A stretch of 64,000 nucleotides of DNA. Source: Gilvimarinus xylanilyticus (GTDB lineage Bacteria > Pseudomonadota > Gammaproteobacteria > Pseudomonadales > Cellvibrionaceae). Below, piece after piece: positions 9,442-18,239 of the stretch (positions are counted from its first letter, which is position 1; every line of letters starts with the position of its first letter). The notes below the pieces were generated by a model that worked only from the letters and a program-made list of their open reading frames with translations, was not told the origin of the DNA and ran no database searches. The position numbers and the translations under genes are program-made. The stretch spans positions 69,501 to 133,500 of the forward strand of contig NZ_JAMFTH010000003.1 in assembly GCF_024195295.1 (NCBI RefSeq), given 5' to 3'.

Positions 9442-9547
9442 ATTGCGAGACCTGCGGGTGTTAGCGTATCGACAAGAGGCTCAACATAGGTAAGAATGAC
9501 CACTCTAATAATGATCCGGGGGACTCCCCCACTATGCAGGAGGCAGT

Positions 9548-9877
9548 ATGGAATATTACATTCAGGCTTTTAGACAATTCGCAGACTTTGAAGGCCGTTG
9601 GACCCGCACCCAGTACTGGATGTTTGTACTAATCAACTTTTTAATCGCCCTCGCCGTCGCCGTGGTCGCCAATCTGATTGGCATGGAGTTTCTGAGCAGC
9701 ATTTACAGCTTGGTCTTGTTAATTCCCGGCATCTCCGCGGGCGTTCGTCGTCTGCACGACTCGGGTCGTTCCGGCTGGTGGATGTTGCTCTGCCTGATTC
9801 CGGTGATCGGCTGGATTGCCCTGATTGTGCTCTTGGCCATGCCCACCCAATCAGCGCCAGCGGCCGCCGAAGCCTAA
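9548..9877 (+). CDS. DUF805 family inner-membrane protein
   Basis: This 109-residue protein belongs to the YhaH/YhaI type (DUF805), small inner-membrane proteins of unknown function. The N-terminus MEYYIQAFRQFADFEGRWTR and the following YWMFVLINFLIA are diagnostic, as is the middle motif GVRRLHDSGRSGWW. Three or four membrane helices are predicted, and the tail is short and alanine-rich. A strong ribosome site, GGAGG, sits 5-9 nt before the ATG. It stands alone between divergent amt and the AI-2E family gene and is followed by a hairpin at 9905-9928. Confidence 0.9.
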   Translation: MEYYIQAFRQFADFEGRWTRTQYWMFVLINFLIALAVAVVANLIGMEFLSSIYSLVLLIPGISAGVRRLHDSGRSGWWMLLCLIPVIGWIALIVLLAMPTQSAPAAAEA

Positions 9878-9904
9878 GCGCAAGACCGTCGTTAAACTGA
9901 CAGA

Positions 9905-9928
9905 GCGGGTGTTTATTCTGACACCCGC
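9905..9928 (+). terminator. Hairpin after the DUF805 gene
   Basis: A perfect 8-bp stem GCGGGTGT/ACACCCGC closes an 8-nt loop 28 nt after the stop codon. It lacks a strong T-run (CATTTCA follows), so it may be a weak terminator or an RNA-stabilising stem. Confidence 0.5.
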
Positions 9929-10034
9929 CATTTCACTGACCCAAGATTAATTTCCGGCGCGCGGCCTTGCCATCTGTGAGCGGCCCGCCATTGCCCCAGC
10001 GGTGAGCAAACCGCCCCACAAAGTCCATAACGCC

Positions 10035-11138
10035 ATGTCCGAATTTCAAAAAAATCTCGAAACTCGCTCCTTTCTCGCGCTATTGCTGGTGGTTTCGGCC
10101 GCGTTTTTATGGATTTTGAAACCTTTTTTCGGCCCGGTATTCTGGGCCTGCGCGCTGGCCATTATTTTCTACCCCGCCCAGGCGCGGCTGTTGTCGTCCC
10201 TGGAGCATCGCCCCAACATCCAGGCGCTGATTACCCTGATGATGTGTTTAATCATTGTGATTATTCCGGTGATTTTTTTGGTCAGCTCGGTCGTGGCCCA
10301 GGCCGCCGACCTGTACCAAAAAGTGGAATCCGGCGAGCTCAATCTGGGGCAGTATATTGAGCAGTTTCAAACCAGCTTTCCCGTCGTGCAACAGTGGCTG
10401 GAGCGCTTTGGGGTGAACTTTGACGATTTGAAAAAGCAGACCGTCAACCTGGCCATGAACAGCGGCAAATTTATTGCCCAGTACACCTTTAATATCGGCT
10501 CTAACGCCTTTAAGTTTTTGCTGGATTTTTGCTTGATGCTGTACCTCACCTTCTTTTTTCTGCGTGACGGCGGCTCGCTGCTGGAGCTGATGATTCGGGC
10601 CCTGCCCATGGGCGATACCCGCGAGCGCTTACTGTTTTCCAAGTTTGCCGAAGTCACCCGCGCGACGGTAAAAGGCAACCTGGTGGTGGCCATGGTACAG
10701 GGCGCCCTGGGCGGCTTAATCTTTTGGATTTTGGGTATTCCCGCAGCACTGTTGTGGGCCGTGGTCATGGCGTTTGCGTCGCTATTGCCGGCGGTCGGGG
10801 CGGCTATTATCTGGGGGCCGGTTGCTCTGTATTTACTGGCTACCGGCTCGATTATTCAGGGGATTGTACTGGTGGCCTTTGGCGGCGGCGTGATTGGCTT
10901 GGTGGATAATTTACTGCGCCCGGTGCTGGTGGGCCGCGACACCAAACTGCCGGATTATCTGGTGCTCTTATCCACCCTGGGGGGTATGGCGCTGTTTGGC
11001 ATTAACGGCTTTGTTATTGGCCCCTTAATTGCCGCGCTGTTTATCGCCTTTTGGGGTATTTTTATGCGCGAGATTAATGTCGACGATGCCCCCGACGCCT
11101 TGCCCGAACCGGCGCAGACGGATGAGGATGAACGCTAA
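10035..11138 (+). CDS. AI-2E family (PerM/UPF0118) transporter
   Basis: The protein is a multi-helix inner-membrane carrier of the PerM/TqsA family, whose members export small solutes or act as cation antiporters; substrate here is unknown. It has the usual layout: two N-terminal helices (RSFLALLLVVSAAFLWILKP), an amphipathic periplasmic segment at about 90-145, and a C-terminal bundle with the conserved LRPVLVGRDTKLPDYLVLLS motif. The ATG at 10035 begins MSEFQKNLETRS like relatives; a GTG at 10002 would add 11 residues, and neither has a strong ribosome site. The 3' end is 2 nt from the convergent gene at 11141. Confidence 0.9.
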   Translation: MSEFQKNLETRSFLALLLVVSAAFLWILKPFFGPVFWACALAIIFYPAQARLLSSLEHRPNIQALITLMMCLIIVIIPVIFLVSSVVAQAADLYQKVESGELNLGQYIEQFQTSFPVVQQWLERFGVNFDDLKKQTVNLAMNSGKFIAQYTFNIGSNAFKFLLDFCLMLYLTFFFLRDGGSLLELMIRALPMGDTRERLLFSKFAEVTRATVKGNLVVAMVQGALGGLIFWILGIPAALLWAVVMAFASLLPAVGAAIIWGPVALYLLATGSIIQGIVLVAFGGGVIGLVDNLLRPVLVGRDTKLPDYLVLLSTLGGMALFGINGFVIGPLIAALFIAFWGIFMREINVDDAPDALPEPAQTDEDER

Positions 11139-11140
11139 GC

Positions 11141-12067
11141 TCACATCAGACTGATACGGGCGGCATCCAACAGATCCATTACCCGCGCCAAATAGGCATC
11201 TTTGGGGCGAAAGTTACCTGTGTCGCGGTTTTTCAGGTCGCGCTCTAGACCGTTCAGCATTCGCACCAAGCGCCTTTGGTGAATCCCGGTATAGGCCTGA
11301 AATGGGTCGGAAATCAGCCCCGAAAAACAGGCGAATACCGCCAGCAAGACCATGGTGCTCGCAGTCGATAACAGCACCAGCTCGGTGGCCGGTTGTACCG
11401 GAAATAAGGTGTAGTACCAGTGCCCCAGCCAGGGCCCCAAAATAAACTCTGCCACCGCCATTTGCTGCGCGAGTATGCCCGCCAGGGCCGCCCCAATGGC
11501 GAGAGCGCCCGGGGTAAATTTTTGCAAGGTAAAAGCGCCCGCCAAGGTAGCCAGCAGCGTATTGCTGATATCGGCACTGGCGGTGCGAGTCAGGGCGTAT
11601 TGGGGCAATGCATCCATCAACGCCGCTTGCAGTTGCCGCTCCTGCTCCAAGGAAAGATCATCCAGCGACTCGCGGGACAGAATACTCTGGGCAATGGCCG
11701 CCCGCAGCGGCTGACGGCCGTCGGACACCTCGAGCAGCTGGGATTGGGTGCGCGCCATTAAGTAAGTTTGCACCTGGGTTTGCATACCACTGGGAAAGCG
11801 CCGCAACAGACGCGCCAGCGGCCCCAGCTTTAGGCGCCCACACAGCCAGGCCAAAATCTGACTGAGAATATAAACAGGCGCCCACAGCAGGTTTAACGGT
11901 GCGCGCACCAAGTCCCACCCCAGTGCCCGGCGATTGGTATGCCAGGCACCGGGCAGGGCAAAGTGCTTGCGAACAAACCCGGGCACCCGCCCGCGGCAGC
12001 CGTCAAAATAGGCGCTGATACCGGCCTCAATGGCCTTGTACAACGCCTCGTCGGCGGCTTTAATCAT
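11141..12067 (-). CDS. Uncharacterised membrane protein (DUF6635-like)
   Basis: A 308-residue protein that I place only tentatively in DUF6635. It starts with a helical soluble segment (about 1-45) containing FDGCRGRVPGFVRKHF, then hydrophobic stretches at about 50-75, 175-195 and 225-250. No signal peptide or catalytic motif is seen. Its ATG overlaps the stop of the DUF5329 gene upstream by 4 nt (ATGA), and that gene overlaps the phosphatase-family gene before it, so the three form one operon on the minus strand. Function is unknown. Confidence 0.75.
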   Translation of the reverse strand: MIKAADEALYKAIEAGISAYFDGCRGRVPGFVRKHFALPGAWHTNRRALGWDLVRAPLNLLWAPVYILSQILAWLCGRLKLGPLARLLRRFPSGMQTQVQTYLMARTQSQLLEVSDGRQPLRAAIAQSILSRESLDDLSLEQERQLQAALMDALPQYALTRTASADISNTLLATLAGAFTLQKFTPGALAIGAALAGILAQQMAVAEFILGPWLGHWYYTLFPVQPATELVLLSTASTMVLLAVFACFSGLISDPFQAYTGIHQRRLVRMLNGLERDLKNRDTGNFRPKDAYLARVMDLLDAARISLM

Positions 12068-12435
12068 GATTCCGGCGCCAGCTCCTCGCGATAACGCTCT
12101 AGGGCGCGATACAACCAGTCCTCGGCATTCAGGCGGGTGCCATCGGATAAAATCACCTTGTAGGGCCGCCGGGTAATGGAGCTTTTACTGGCCAGATTAT
12201 CGATAAAGTCCTCCGCGGTTTTGGCATAGCGCCCAGCGCGTTCGTACTTCATCTGCAAATGATCGGCGGCCGCAATGGCACTGTGCTCGCTGCCATTGCG
12301 AACAAAGGTAATACCGCTGTCCGCCACATAATCGATTAAATACTGGATTTCTTTTTCATCGCGCTCGGCCGCCAGTGCTGAGACACTGATCACCAACGCC
12401 ATCACTAACACACTAATCTTGGGCAACACGGTCAT
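12064..12435 (-). CDS. DUF5329 (YfeK-like) periplasmic protein
   Basis: This 123-residue protein has a signal peptide at about 1-22 (VLVMALVISVSALAA) and then the YfeK/DUF5329 signature: EIQYLIDYVADSGITFVRNG followed by AADHLQMKYERAG and TAEDFIDNLASKSS. The family is periplasmic and its function is not known. It lies in a compact operon: it starts 23 nt inside the preceding endonuclease/phosphatase-family gene and its stop overlaps the next start, so the three are probably made together. Confidence 0.85.
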   Translation of the reverse strand: MTVLPKISVLVMALVISVSALAAERDEKEIQYLIDYVADSGITFVRNGSEHSAIAAADHLQMKYERAGRYAKTAEDFIDNLASKSSITRRPYKVILSDGTRLNAEDWLYRALERYREELAPES

Positions 12436-13297
12436 TCACCTCATCAAATTGCATACTCACTAACAAAGGGTTGTGGTCCGAGCTTTGATATATCGGCACC
12501 TCGGCGGCGCTGATCGACACACCTCGGGTCCACACATGATCCAGCGCCAAACCGAAGGCCTGGGTGCGATTATCCTCAGCGAATACCGCTGGCGTCAGCC
12601 CTAAAGGCGCCAGTAGGCGCTGCAAAAGCTCGCGCCGATCGTCACTCCAGCTGTTGAGATCGCCGGCAAGTACCGCCGGGCCGTTATGCTCTGCGACTAT
12701 GCTCACCACATCCTGTAGCTGGCGACGATACTCGGTCACCCCCAACTCGAAGTTAATGGAGTGCATATTCACCGCCAATAAGCGCTGGCCGCTATCCAGA
12801 ATATATTCCACCACGCTGGTGGCCTTGGGCGTGCGCAACCAGGGCTCGGTATGCTCAAAGCGGCAATGGACACTGGCGGGCCAGGCGCTTAGCGTCATCA
12901 CCCCGGTTTGCAGGTCGTCTGTGCTGTATCCGGGGGCGAAGCGCCAATAGGGCTTTAAATCTTCCAGGCGCTTATCCAGCAGTGCCTCTTGCAAGAGCAA
13001 AATGTCCGCCTCGGTGCTTAAGGCCTGCAAATCCCGCATCAGGTGATCCCGCTGTGCCTTATAAATATTCCAACTCAGCAGGCTGACCGTAGAAGGTATT
13101 TGGTAACTATCGCCATAGTGCTGGGAGCGGCTAGAGCCCAGCGCTTGGTGGCAGGCCTCAGGAGTGGTCGCATAGTCGGTCAGGCCCGCCTGCTCGTCGG
13201 ACAGCTCAACCGCACCGACTCCCAGGGCGCACACACTCAAAACCACGGAGGCCAGAGCACGCCTGACATCGGCAGGCCTGAATAAAAATCGAATCAT
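12413..13297 (-). CDS. Secreted endonuclease/exonuclease/phosphatase family protein
   Basis: The EEP fold includes DNase I, phospholipases and phosphatases that use a divalent metal. The 294 residues start with a signal peptide (about 1-28). Motifs expected for a working active site are present in order: LLSWNIYKA (Asn), DILLLQEALLD (Glu), a mid-protein VNMHSINF, LAGDLNSWSD (Asp-x-Asn), and SSDHNPLLVSM (Asp-His). The substrate cannot be told from sequence. It is first in a minus-strand operon with a DUF5329 protein and a membrane protein. Its secreted nature suggests periplasmic or outer-surface hydrolysis of nucleic acid or phosphoester. Confidence 0.85.
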   Translation of the reverse strand: MIRFLFRPADVRRALASVVLSVCALGVGAVELSDEQAGLTDYATTPEACHQALGSSRSQHYGDSYQIPSTVSLLSWNIYKAQRDHLMRDLQALSTEADILLLQEALLDKRLEDLKPYWRFAPGYSTDDLQTGVMTLSAWPASVHCRFEHTEPWLRTPKATSVVEYILDSGQRLLAVNMHSINFELGVTEYRRQLQDVVSIVAEHNGPAVLAGDLNSWSDDRRELLQRLLAPLGLTPAVFAEDNRTQAFGLALDHVWTRGVSISAAEVPIYQSSDHNPLLVSMQFDEVNDRVAQD

Positions 13298-13403
13298 AGA
13301 GAGTTCCGCGTAAGGGTTACCTTAACCCGACGTGATTAACGGAGCCCAAACCCCGTAACATTTAGAGCTTGAACACGGAGGTTGGTTCCCTAAGCCTCCC
13401 CCC

Positions 13404-14537
13404 TTATAGCCCCTTCCCTTGGTGCTCCATGGATTGGTAAATATCCTCGGCTAAACGATAAAAACGCTCTTCTTCGGGCTGCTTAGCAATGGCCGATTGA
13501 ATACGCTGGGCCGCCAACTCGTATTGATCGTCGGCAAAATACACGCTGGCCAGACGATACTGATAATAAGGGTTACTGTCGCGGTATTCGGTGACCCGCT
13601 GTTGCAGGGCATTGGCGAGCTCAGTGTTACCCCGCAAGCGATAGAACTCGCTCAGGTTCCAGATAGCGGTCACATCGTCGGGGTTTACCTGAACCGCCTT
13701 TAGGTACAAAGCCTCGGCCACCGCCGATTGATCCCACCCCATATAAATCGCCGCCAGGTTATTCCACAAATAGCTTTGGGCGGAATCTAACCCTAAAGCC
13801 GCGCGCATATAAGCCAGCTTAATATCGCCATTACTCGCGCTATTGTCCAGGCTCATTGCCAAGTTATTGTAGTACTGGGCAATGGCCGTTTTATCGTCGA
13901 TTAACTGCTGCTGATAGTAGGGCCGGTAATTGGACATATCCAAATCTATCACCATGTCATCGGAGCTGAACCGCAGATCGACCTTGGCGTTCACATGGCG
14001 CATAAACTGCACCCGGTCATTATTCATCGTCCAGCTAGGCGGCACCGCTACATCGTTTAAGCTGGCATCCAACCCCAGGTGACGCGCCATAGCGACAAAC
14101 AACAGGGAAAAACTTAAACAATTGGCTTCGCGCGTGCGAAACACTTGCGCGGGAGTGAGGGTCGCCAGCGGCTGGTAGCCTATCCCCAAGCCCCCGGCAG
14201 AGGCGGGCAAAATTAACGCCTGGTGCAGCGCACGAACCCGCATTGCATCGCCATGCGCGCCCGCCACCGCCTGCTCGGCAAAACTCGCCATAGCCGGAGT
14301 AAGCGTCATAATCGAAGCGACGCTTACGATTTTGGGGAGCGGTTTTTGGTCCGCCACGGTGCTCGCTTTGTTCGGCTGTGCAGGCGCCGCTTGGGTGAGC
14401 GCCCGCGCAATTAAGTCAGGGGCGGGTTCATCAATCAACGTCAGTAAGCGGTTGCTGGCGCAGCCGAACAAAGCGAGCACCATTAGCGGCATCAGTAAAC
14501 CTGTTAGTTTACCCTTGTATCCGAGTGATTCACCCAT
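13404..14537 (-). CDS. TPR lipoprotein with transglutaminase-like core
   Basis: A 377-residue predicted lipoprotein. From the ATG at 14537 the signal ends in lipobox LFGC (Cys26); the open frame extends upstream to 14663 but that part is not signal-like. Residues about 90-190 resemble a bacterial transglutaminase-like core: FRTREANCLSFSLLFVAMAR has the candidate cysteine, and a histidine follows in FMRHVNAKVDL. Residues about 230-375 hold four or more tetratricopeptide repeats (for example SYLWNNLAAIYMGWDQSAVA and AIWNLSEFYRLRGNTELANA). This suggests an envelope scaffold or a peptide-handling protein; the function is unknown. It is divergent from the nrt operon. Confidence 0.78.
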   Translation of the reverse strand: MGESLGYKGKLTGLLMPLMVLALFGCASNRLLTLIDEPAPDLIARALTQAAPAQPNKASTVADQKPLPKIVSVASIMTLTPAMASFAEQAVAGAHGDAMRVRALHQALILPASAGGLGIGYQPLATLTPAQVFRTREANCLSFSLLFVAMARHLGLDASLNDVAVPPSWTMNNDRVQFMRHVNAKVDLRFSSDDMVIDLDMSNYRPYYQQQLIDDKTAIAQYYNNLAMSLDNSASNGDIKLAYMRAALGLDSAQSYLWNNLAAIYMGWDQSAVAEALYLKAVQVNPDDVTAIWNLSEFYRLRGNTELANALQQRVTEYRDSNPYYQYRLASVYFADDQYELAAQRIQSAIAKQPEEERFYRLAEDIYQSMEHQGKGL

Positions 14538-14643
14538 CTTTCGAGTATAGCACTGCGGGCAATGACTGCACCGATGCGCGCCACCCACCCCCAAAACCGC
14601 ACTGTTTGACGACACGAGCCGGCTACCGATAACGCACAACGAT

Positions 14644-14691
14644 AGCGCCAAAACGTGCATCAAAATATTTTTACAGCGCCAGCGCTGTGCA
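14644..14691 (+). promoter_or_regulatory. Candidate NtrC enhancer of the nrt operon
   Basis: Two NtrC-like dyads are seen. The one at 14675-14691 (AGCGC-N7-GTGCA) matches 8 of 10 positions of TGCAC-N7-GTGCA. The one at 14644-14659 (AGCGC-N6-GTGCA) has the same halves but a spacer one base short. Their centres are about 31-32 bp apart, and fall near -108 and -140 from the predicted sigma-54 start at about 14791, as at glnA. Confidence 0.55.
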
Positions 14692-14763
14692 AAGCTTTGT
14701 TAAGCGTTGAAAACAACACTTATTTTTCCGATTAAAAACGCACAGTTTTGGCAACCCCGTTTT

Positions 14764-14780
14764 CTGGCACAGGCTTTGAA
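14764..14780 (+). promoter_or_regulatory. Candidate sigma-54 promoter of the nrt operon
   Basis: CTGGCACAGGCTTTGAA matches the sigma-54 consensus with correct spacing between the -24 GG and the -12 element; the -12 reads TTGA instead of TTGC. The predicted start is near 14791, 60 nt before nrtA. The NtrC-like sites upstream support use of this element under nitrogen limitation. Confidence 0.5.
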
Positions 14781-14851
14781 ATACTCCCTTCGAGATGAAT
14801 GCACCTTCGCATCACAATGAATCAATAACTTGGGGAACGGGAGTAACTCAA

Positions 14852-16246
14852 ATGACGAAAGACCTCAAACAAACGGGATTAAAAAGCTGGTTAAAACCAG
14901 TCAAAAAACTAGCAGCCACCGCCGCCGCACTTTGCATCAGCGTGCAAAGTTTCGCGCTGGGCGATCCGGAAATAGAAGATTTAAAATTCGGTTTTATTAA
15001 ACTCACCGATATGGCGCCACTCGCCATTGCCTTAGAAAAAGGCTACTTCGAAGACGAAGGGCTTTTTGTGGAACTGGAAGCTCAGGCAAACTGGAAAGTT
15101 TTATTAGACAGAGTCATTACCGGCGAGCTGGACGGCGCCCACATGCTGGCGGGCCAACCTCTGGCCGCCACCATTGGTTACGGCACCGAAGCGCATATCA
15201 TTACGCCGTTTTCTATGGATCTTAACGGCAACGGCATTACGGTTTCCAACGACATCTGGGAGCAAATGAAACCCCACATTGCCAAGCGCGATGATGGCAA
15301 GCCAGTCCACCCGATTAAAGCCGACGCTTTAAAGCCAGTCGTGGAAGAGTATAAAAAGCAGGGTAAGCCCTTTAACATGGGCATGGTATTTCCGGTATCA
15401 ACCCATAACTACGAGCTGCGCTACTGGCTCGCCGCGGGCGGCATTCACCCCGGCTTTTACGCGCCCCACAAAGGCGACACCTCGGGCCAACTACAAGCCG
15501 ATGCGCTTTTAAGTGTCACCCCTCCGCCGCAAATGCCCTCCACCATGGAAGCCGGTACTATTTATGGCTACTGTGTGGGCGAACCCTGGAACCAGCAAGC
15601 GGTGTTTAAAGGTATCGGTGTGCCGGTTATTACCGATTACGAAATCTGGAAAAATAATCCGGAAAAAGTCTTTGGGATTACTCAAGAGTTTGCCGAAAAA
15701 TACCCCAACACCACCGTGCGTTTAACCAAAGCCTTGATTCGCGCCGCCAAATGGTTGGATGCTAACGACAACGCCAATCGACCCGAAGCCGTAGAGATTC
15801 TTTCTAAGCCCTACTATGTTGGCGCCGACGCCGAGGTGATTGCCAACTCTATGACCGGCACCTTCGAATACGAAAAAGGCGACAAGCGCGAAATACCCGA
15901 CTTTAACGTGTTCTTTCGCTATAACGCCACCTACCCCTACTACTCAGATGCCATCTGGTACCTGACGCAAATGCGTCGCTGGGGTCAAATTTCTGAGCAC
16001 AAGAGCGATGAGTGGTATTTCGAAACGGCGAAGAAAGTCTACCGCCCGGACATTTACCAAAGTGCGGCCGAGGCTTTGATTGAAGATGGCGAAGCGCAAG
16101 CCAGCGAGTTTCCGACATTCGCATCGGAAACAGGTTTTAAAGGTGAGCAACCGGATTTTATTGACGGCATTGTATACGACGGCAGTAAGCCCAACGCCTA
16201 CCTGGAATCTTTAACCATCGGCTTAAAAGCTGACGACTCTCTGTAA
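14852..16246 (+). CDS. nrtA: Nitrate-type ABC transporter substrate-binding protein
   Basis: This periplasmic binding protein of the NrtA/CmpA family captures nitrate (or a related anion) for NrtB-NrtD. The 464 residues include a signal peptide at about 1-38 ([16 protein letters not shown]), then the typical [20 protein letters not shown] and the ligand-region words [21 protein letters not shown] and [16 protein letters not shown]. The ATG at 14852 follows GGGAG at good spacing; a start at 14795 is less likely. A hairpin with a T-run separates it from nrtB, so binding protein is probably made in excess. Bicarbonate or cyanate cannot be excluded as ligand, but the sigma-54/NtrC-like promoter and modABC downstream favour nitrate. 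Confidence 0.9.
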   Translation: MTKDLKQTGLKSWLKPVKKLAATAAALCISVQSFALGDPEIEDLKFGFIKLTDMAPLAIALEKGYFEDEGLFVELEAQANWKVLLDRVITGELDGAHMLAGQPLAATIGYGTEAHIITPFSMDLNGNGITVSNDIWEQMKPHIAKRDDGKPVHPIKADALKPVVEEYKKQGKPFNMGMVFPVSTHNYELRYWLAAGGIHPGFYAPHKGDTSGQLQADALLSVTPPPQMPSTMEAGTIYGYCVGEPWNQQAVFKGIGVPVITDYEIWKNNPEKVFGITQEFAEKYPNTTVRLTKALIRAAKWLDANDNANRPEAVEILSKPYYVGADAEVIANSMTGTFEYEKGDKREIPDFNVFFRYNATYPYYSDAIWYLTQMRRWGQISEHKSDEWYFETAKKVYRPDIYQSAAEALIEDGEAQASEFPTFASETGFKGEQPDFIDGIVYDGSKPNAYLESLTIGLKADDSL

Positions 16247-16257
16247 CCTTTAACCCC

Positions 16258-16290
16258 GGAGGCCACCCTAGTGGTGGCTTCCCTTTTTTA
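16258..16290 (+). terminator. Partial terminator between nrtA and nrtB
   Basis: A 10-bp stem GGAGGCCACC/GGTGGCTTCC (one G-T pair) with a 5-nt loop is followed by TTTTTT. Lying inside the operon, it likely lowers transport-complex expression relative to the binding protein. Confidence 0.8.
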
Positions 16291-16307
16291 TTAGCGAGGA
16301 TAAGGCT

Positions 16308-17294
16308 ATGAACCCAGCCATCGCCATCAAACAAAAGTGGGACACAGCGCGATTTGGCAAAGCAGAAGCTCAGGCTCTGTTCAAAGCACTGTTAATTCCT
16401 GCGGTAGGACTTTTGCTGTTTCTGGGCGTCTGGCACCTGGGAGCCCAACAAGTCGACACCTCCCTGGGACAGTTCCCGGGGCCGGTCGAAGTCAAAGAAC
16501 AGTGGAACAACCTGCTTGCAGAACATCGCGCCGAGAACGAGCGCGAGGCGGCCTTTTACGAGCGCCAGGACGCACGCAATGAGAAAAAACTGGCGAAAGA
16601 TCCCAACGCCGAAGTCCGCTGGCGCGAACACAATCGTCGCCCCACGTTTTTCGATCAAATTATTACCAGTTTAATTACCGTAATGACCGGCTTTTTTCTC
16701 GCCACCGCCATTGCGATCCCGCTGGGCATTTGCATCGGCTTAAGTAATACCGCCTATCGCGCACTCAACCCGATTATTCAAATTTTTAAACCCGTGTCAC
16801 CGCTGGCTTGGCTGCCACTGGTGACCATGGTGGTCAGTGCCGTGTACGTCAGCGACGACCCCATGCTGGCCAAAAGTTTTATCACCTCGGTGGTCACCGT
16901 CACCCTGTGCTGTTTGTGGCCAACCATGATCAACACTGCTGTCGGGGTTGCCAGCATCAACCAGGATTTACAGAACGTCAGCCGGGTTTTGCGTCTGGGA
17001 TGGTTTACCCATGTGAAAACCATCGTTTTACCCTCGGCCATTCCGATGATGTTTACCGGCCTTCGCCTGTCTCTGGGCATAGCCTGGATGGTACTTATTG
17101 CCGCGGAAATGCTGGCGCAAAACCCCGGCTTGGGTAAATTTGTTTGGGACGAATTTCAAAACGGTTCTTCCAACTCGTTAGGTCGTATTTGCGTCGCCGT
17201 TTTAATGATTGGCTTTATCGGCTTTTTGCTCGACCGCGCTCTGCTGTTACTGCAAAGCTGGGTGAACTGGGATAAGAGCGCTGTCGTTCGCTAA
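16308..17294 (+). CDS. nrtB: Nitrate-type ABC transporter permease
   Basis: The 328-residue inner-membrane permease forms the channel for the NrtA ligand. It has a first helix at about 25-45, an unusually long charged, helical periplasmic or cytoplasmic stretch at about 60-110 (rich in Glu, Arg, Asn), then five helices of the BPD transport fold. The ATPase-contact EAA loop is recognisable in INQDLQNVSRVLRLGWFTHV followed by LPSAIPMMFTGLRLSLGIAW. A good ribosome site (GAGGATAAGG) precedes the ATG. It lies between nrtA and nrtD on one transcript. Family members also include taurine and sulfonate permeases, but the neighbours favour nitrate. Confidence 0.92.
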   Translation: MNPAIAIKQKWDTARFGKAEAQALFKALLIPAVGLLLFLGVWHLGAQQVDTSLGQFPGPVEVKEQWNNLLAEHRAENEREAAFYERQDARNEKKLAKDPNAEVRWREHNRRPTFFDQIITSLITVMTGFFLATAIAIPLGICIGLSNTAYRALNPIIQIFKPVSPLAWLPLVTMVVSAVYVSDDPMLAKSFITSVVTVTLCCLWPTMINTAVGVASINQDLQNVSRVLRLGWFTHVKTIVLPSAIPMMFTGLRLSLGIAWMVLIAAEMLAQNPGLGKFVWDEFQNGSSNSLGRICVAVLMIGFIGFLLDRALLLLQSWVNWDKSAVVR

Positions 17295-17314
17295 CCACAT
17301 TTTAGGAGCACACC

Positions 17315-18166
17315 ATGAGCAAAACGCATTTAGAATTGACCCAGGTAGGCATCAGCTTTCCCACCCCCAAAGGGCCTTTCTGCGCCCTGCAGGACGTGAA
17401 TTTAAAAATCAAACAGGGTGAGTTTGTCTCACTCATTGGGCATTCGGGCTGCGGCAAGTCGACCGTATTGAACATTGTCGCCGGTCTATACCAAGCCACC
17501 ACCGGTGGCGTGGTTCTTAACGGCCGTGAAGTCAACGAACCCGGGCCCGAGCGGGCGGTGGTATTTCAAAACCACTCGCTATTGCCCTGGCTAAGCGCTT
17601 ACCAAAATGTCGAGCTGGCAGTAAAGCGCGTGTTCGGTCGCAGCAAGTCGCGCGCCGAGATGCGCGAATGGATTGAGCACAACCTGGAGCTGGTACAAAT
17701 GGGCCACGCCCTGCACAAAAAACCGGACGAAATTTCCGGTGGCATGAAACAGCGTGTGGGCATTGCCCGGGCTCTGGCGATGGAGCCCCAGGTACTGCTA
17801 ATGGACGAGCCTTTCGGCGCACTGGACGCCCTTACCCGCGCCCACCTGCAAGATTCGCTGATGGACATTCAGGCCGAGCTGGGCAACACCGTGATTATGA
17901 TTACTCACGATGTGGACGAAGCGGTATTGCTGTCGGATAGAATTGTGATGATGACCAACGGCCCGGCCGCGAGCATCGGGGAAATTCTGGATGTCGATTT
18001 ACCCCGCCCGCGCGATCGCCTGGCACTGGCGGACAACGCCGACTATAACCACTATCGCAGTGCGGTATTGCGCTTTTTGTATGAAAAACAGCGCAAGGTG
18101 GAACCCATATCGGCCAAACGCAGCGCCAAGTCCAGCGAGAAAAGTAAAACCCACCACGTTGCCTGA
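17315..18166 (+). CDS. nrtD: Nitrate-type ABC transporter ATP-binding protein
   Basis: This 283-residue cytoplasmic ATPase powers NrtB. The Walker A motif GHSGCGKST (about 48-56), signature ISGGMKQR, Walker B VLLMDEPFGALD and switch histidine in MITHDVDEAV are all intact. The C-terminal tail (about 250-283) is Lys/Ser rich and lacks the NrtA-like domain that NrtC of cyanobacteria has, so it is the NrtD type. It starts 20 nt after nrtB. A short hairpin at 18200-18217 lies before modA. Confidence 0.93.
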   Translation: MSKTHLELTQVGISFPTPKGPFCALQDVNLKIKQGEFVSLIGHSGCGKSTVLNIVAGLYQATTGGVVLNGREVNEPGPERAVVFQNHSLLPWLSAYQNVELAVKRVFGRSKSRAEMREWIEHNLELVQMGHALHKKPDEISGGMKQRVGIARALAMEPQVLLMDEPFGALDALTRAHLQDSLMDIQAELGNTVIMITHDVDEAVLLSDRIVMMTNGPAASIGEILDVDLPRPRDRLALADNADYNHYRSAVLRFLYEKQRKVEPISAKRSAKSSEKSKTHHVA

Positions 18167-18199
18167 CAAGCAAATATGGCACAATGGACAAATACCGAG

Positions 18200-18217
18200 G
18201 CGCCTACGGGCGCTTTT
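18200..18217 (+). terminator. Weak terminator between nrtD and modA
   Basis: GCGCC-TACG-GGCGC is a 5-bp GC stem with a stable tetraloop, followed by TTTTG. It is 34 nt after nrtD and 23 nt before modA. Read-through into modABC remains likely because the gap is short and no clear new promoter is seen. Confidence 0.55.
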
Positions 18218-18239
18218 GTCCTGTAAAAAGATACTAGCC

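Noticed and set aside
18177-18195. TGGCACAATGG-type sequence before modA as a sigma-54 promoter
   Set aside because: No TTGC-like -12 element exists at the required spacing.
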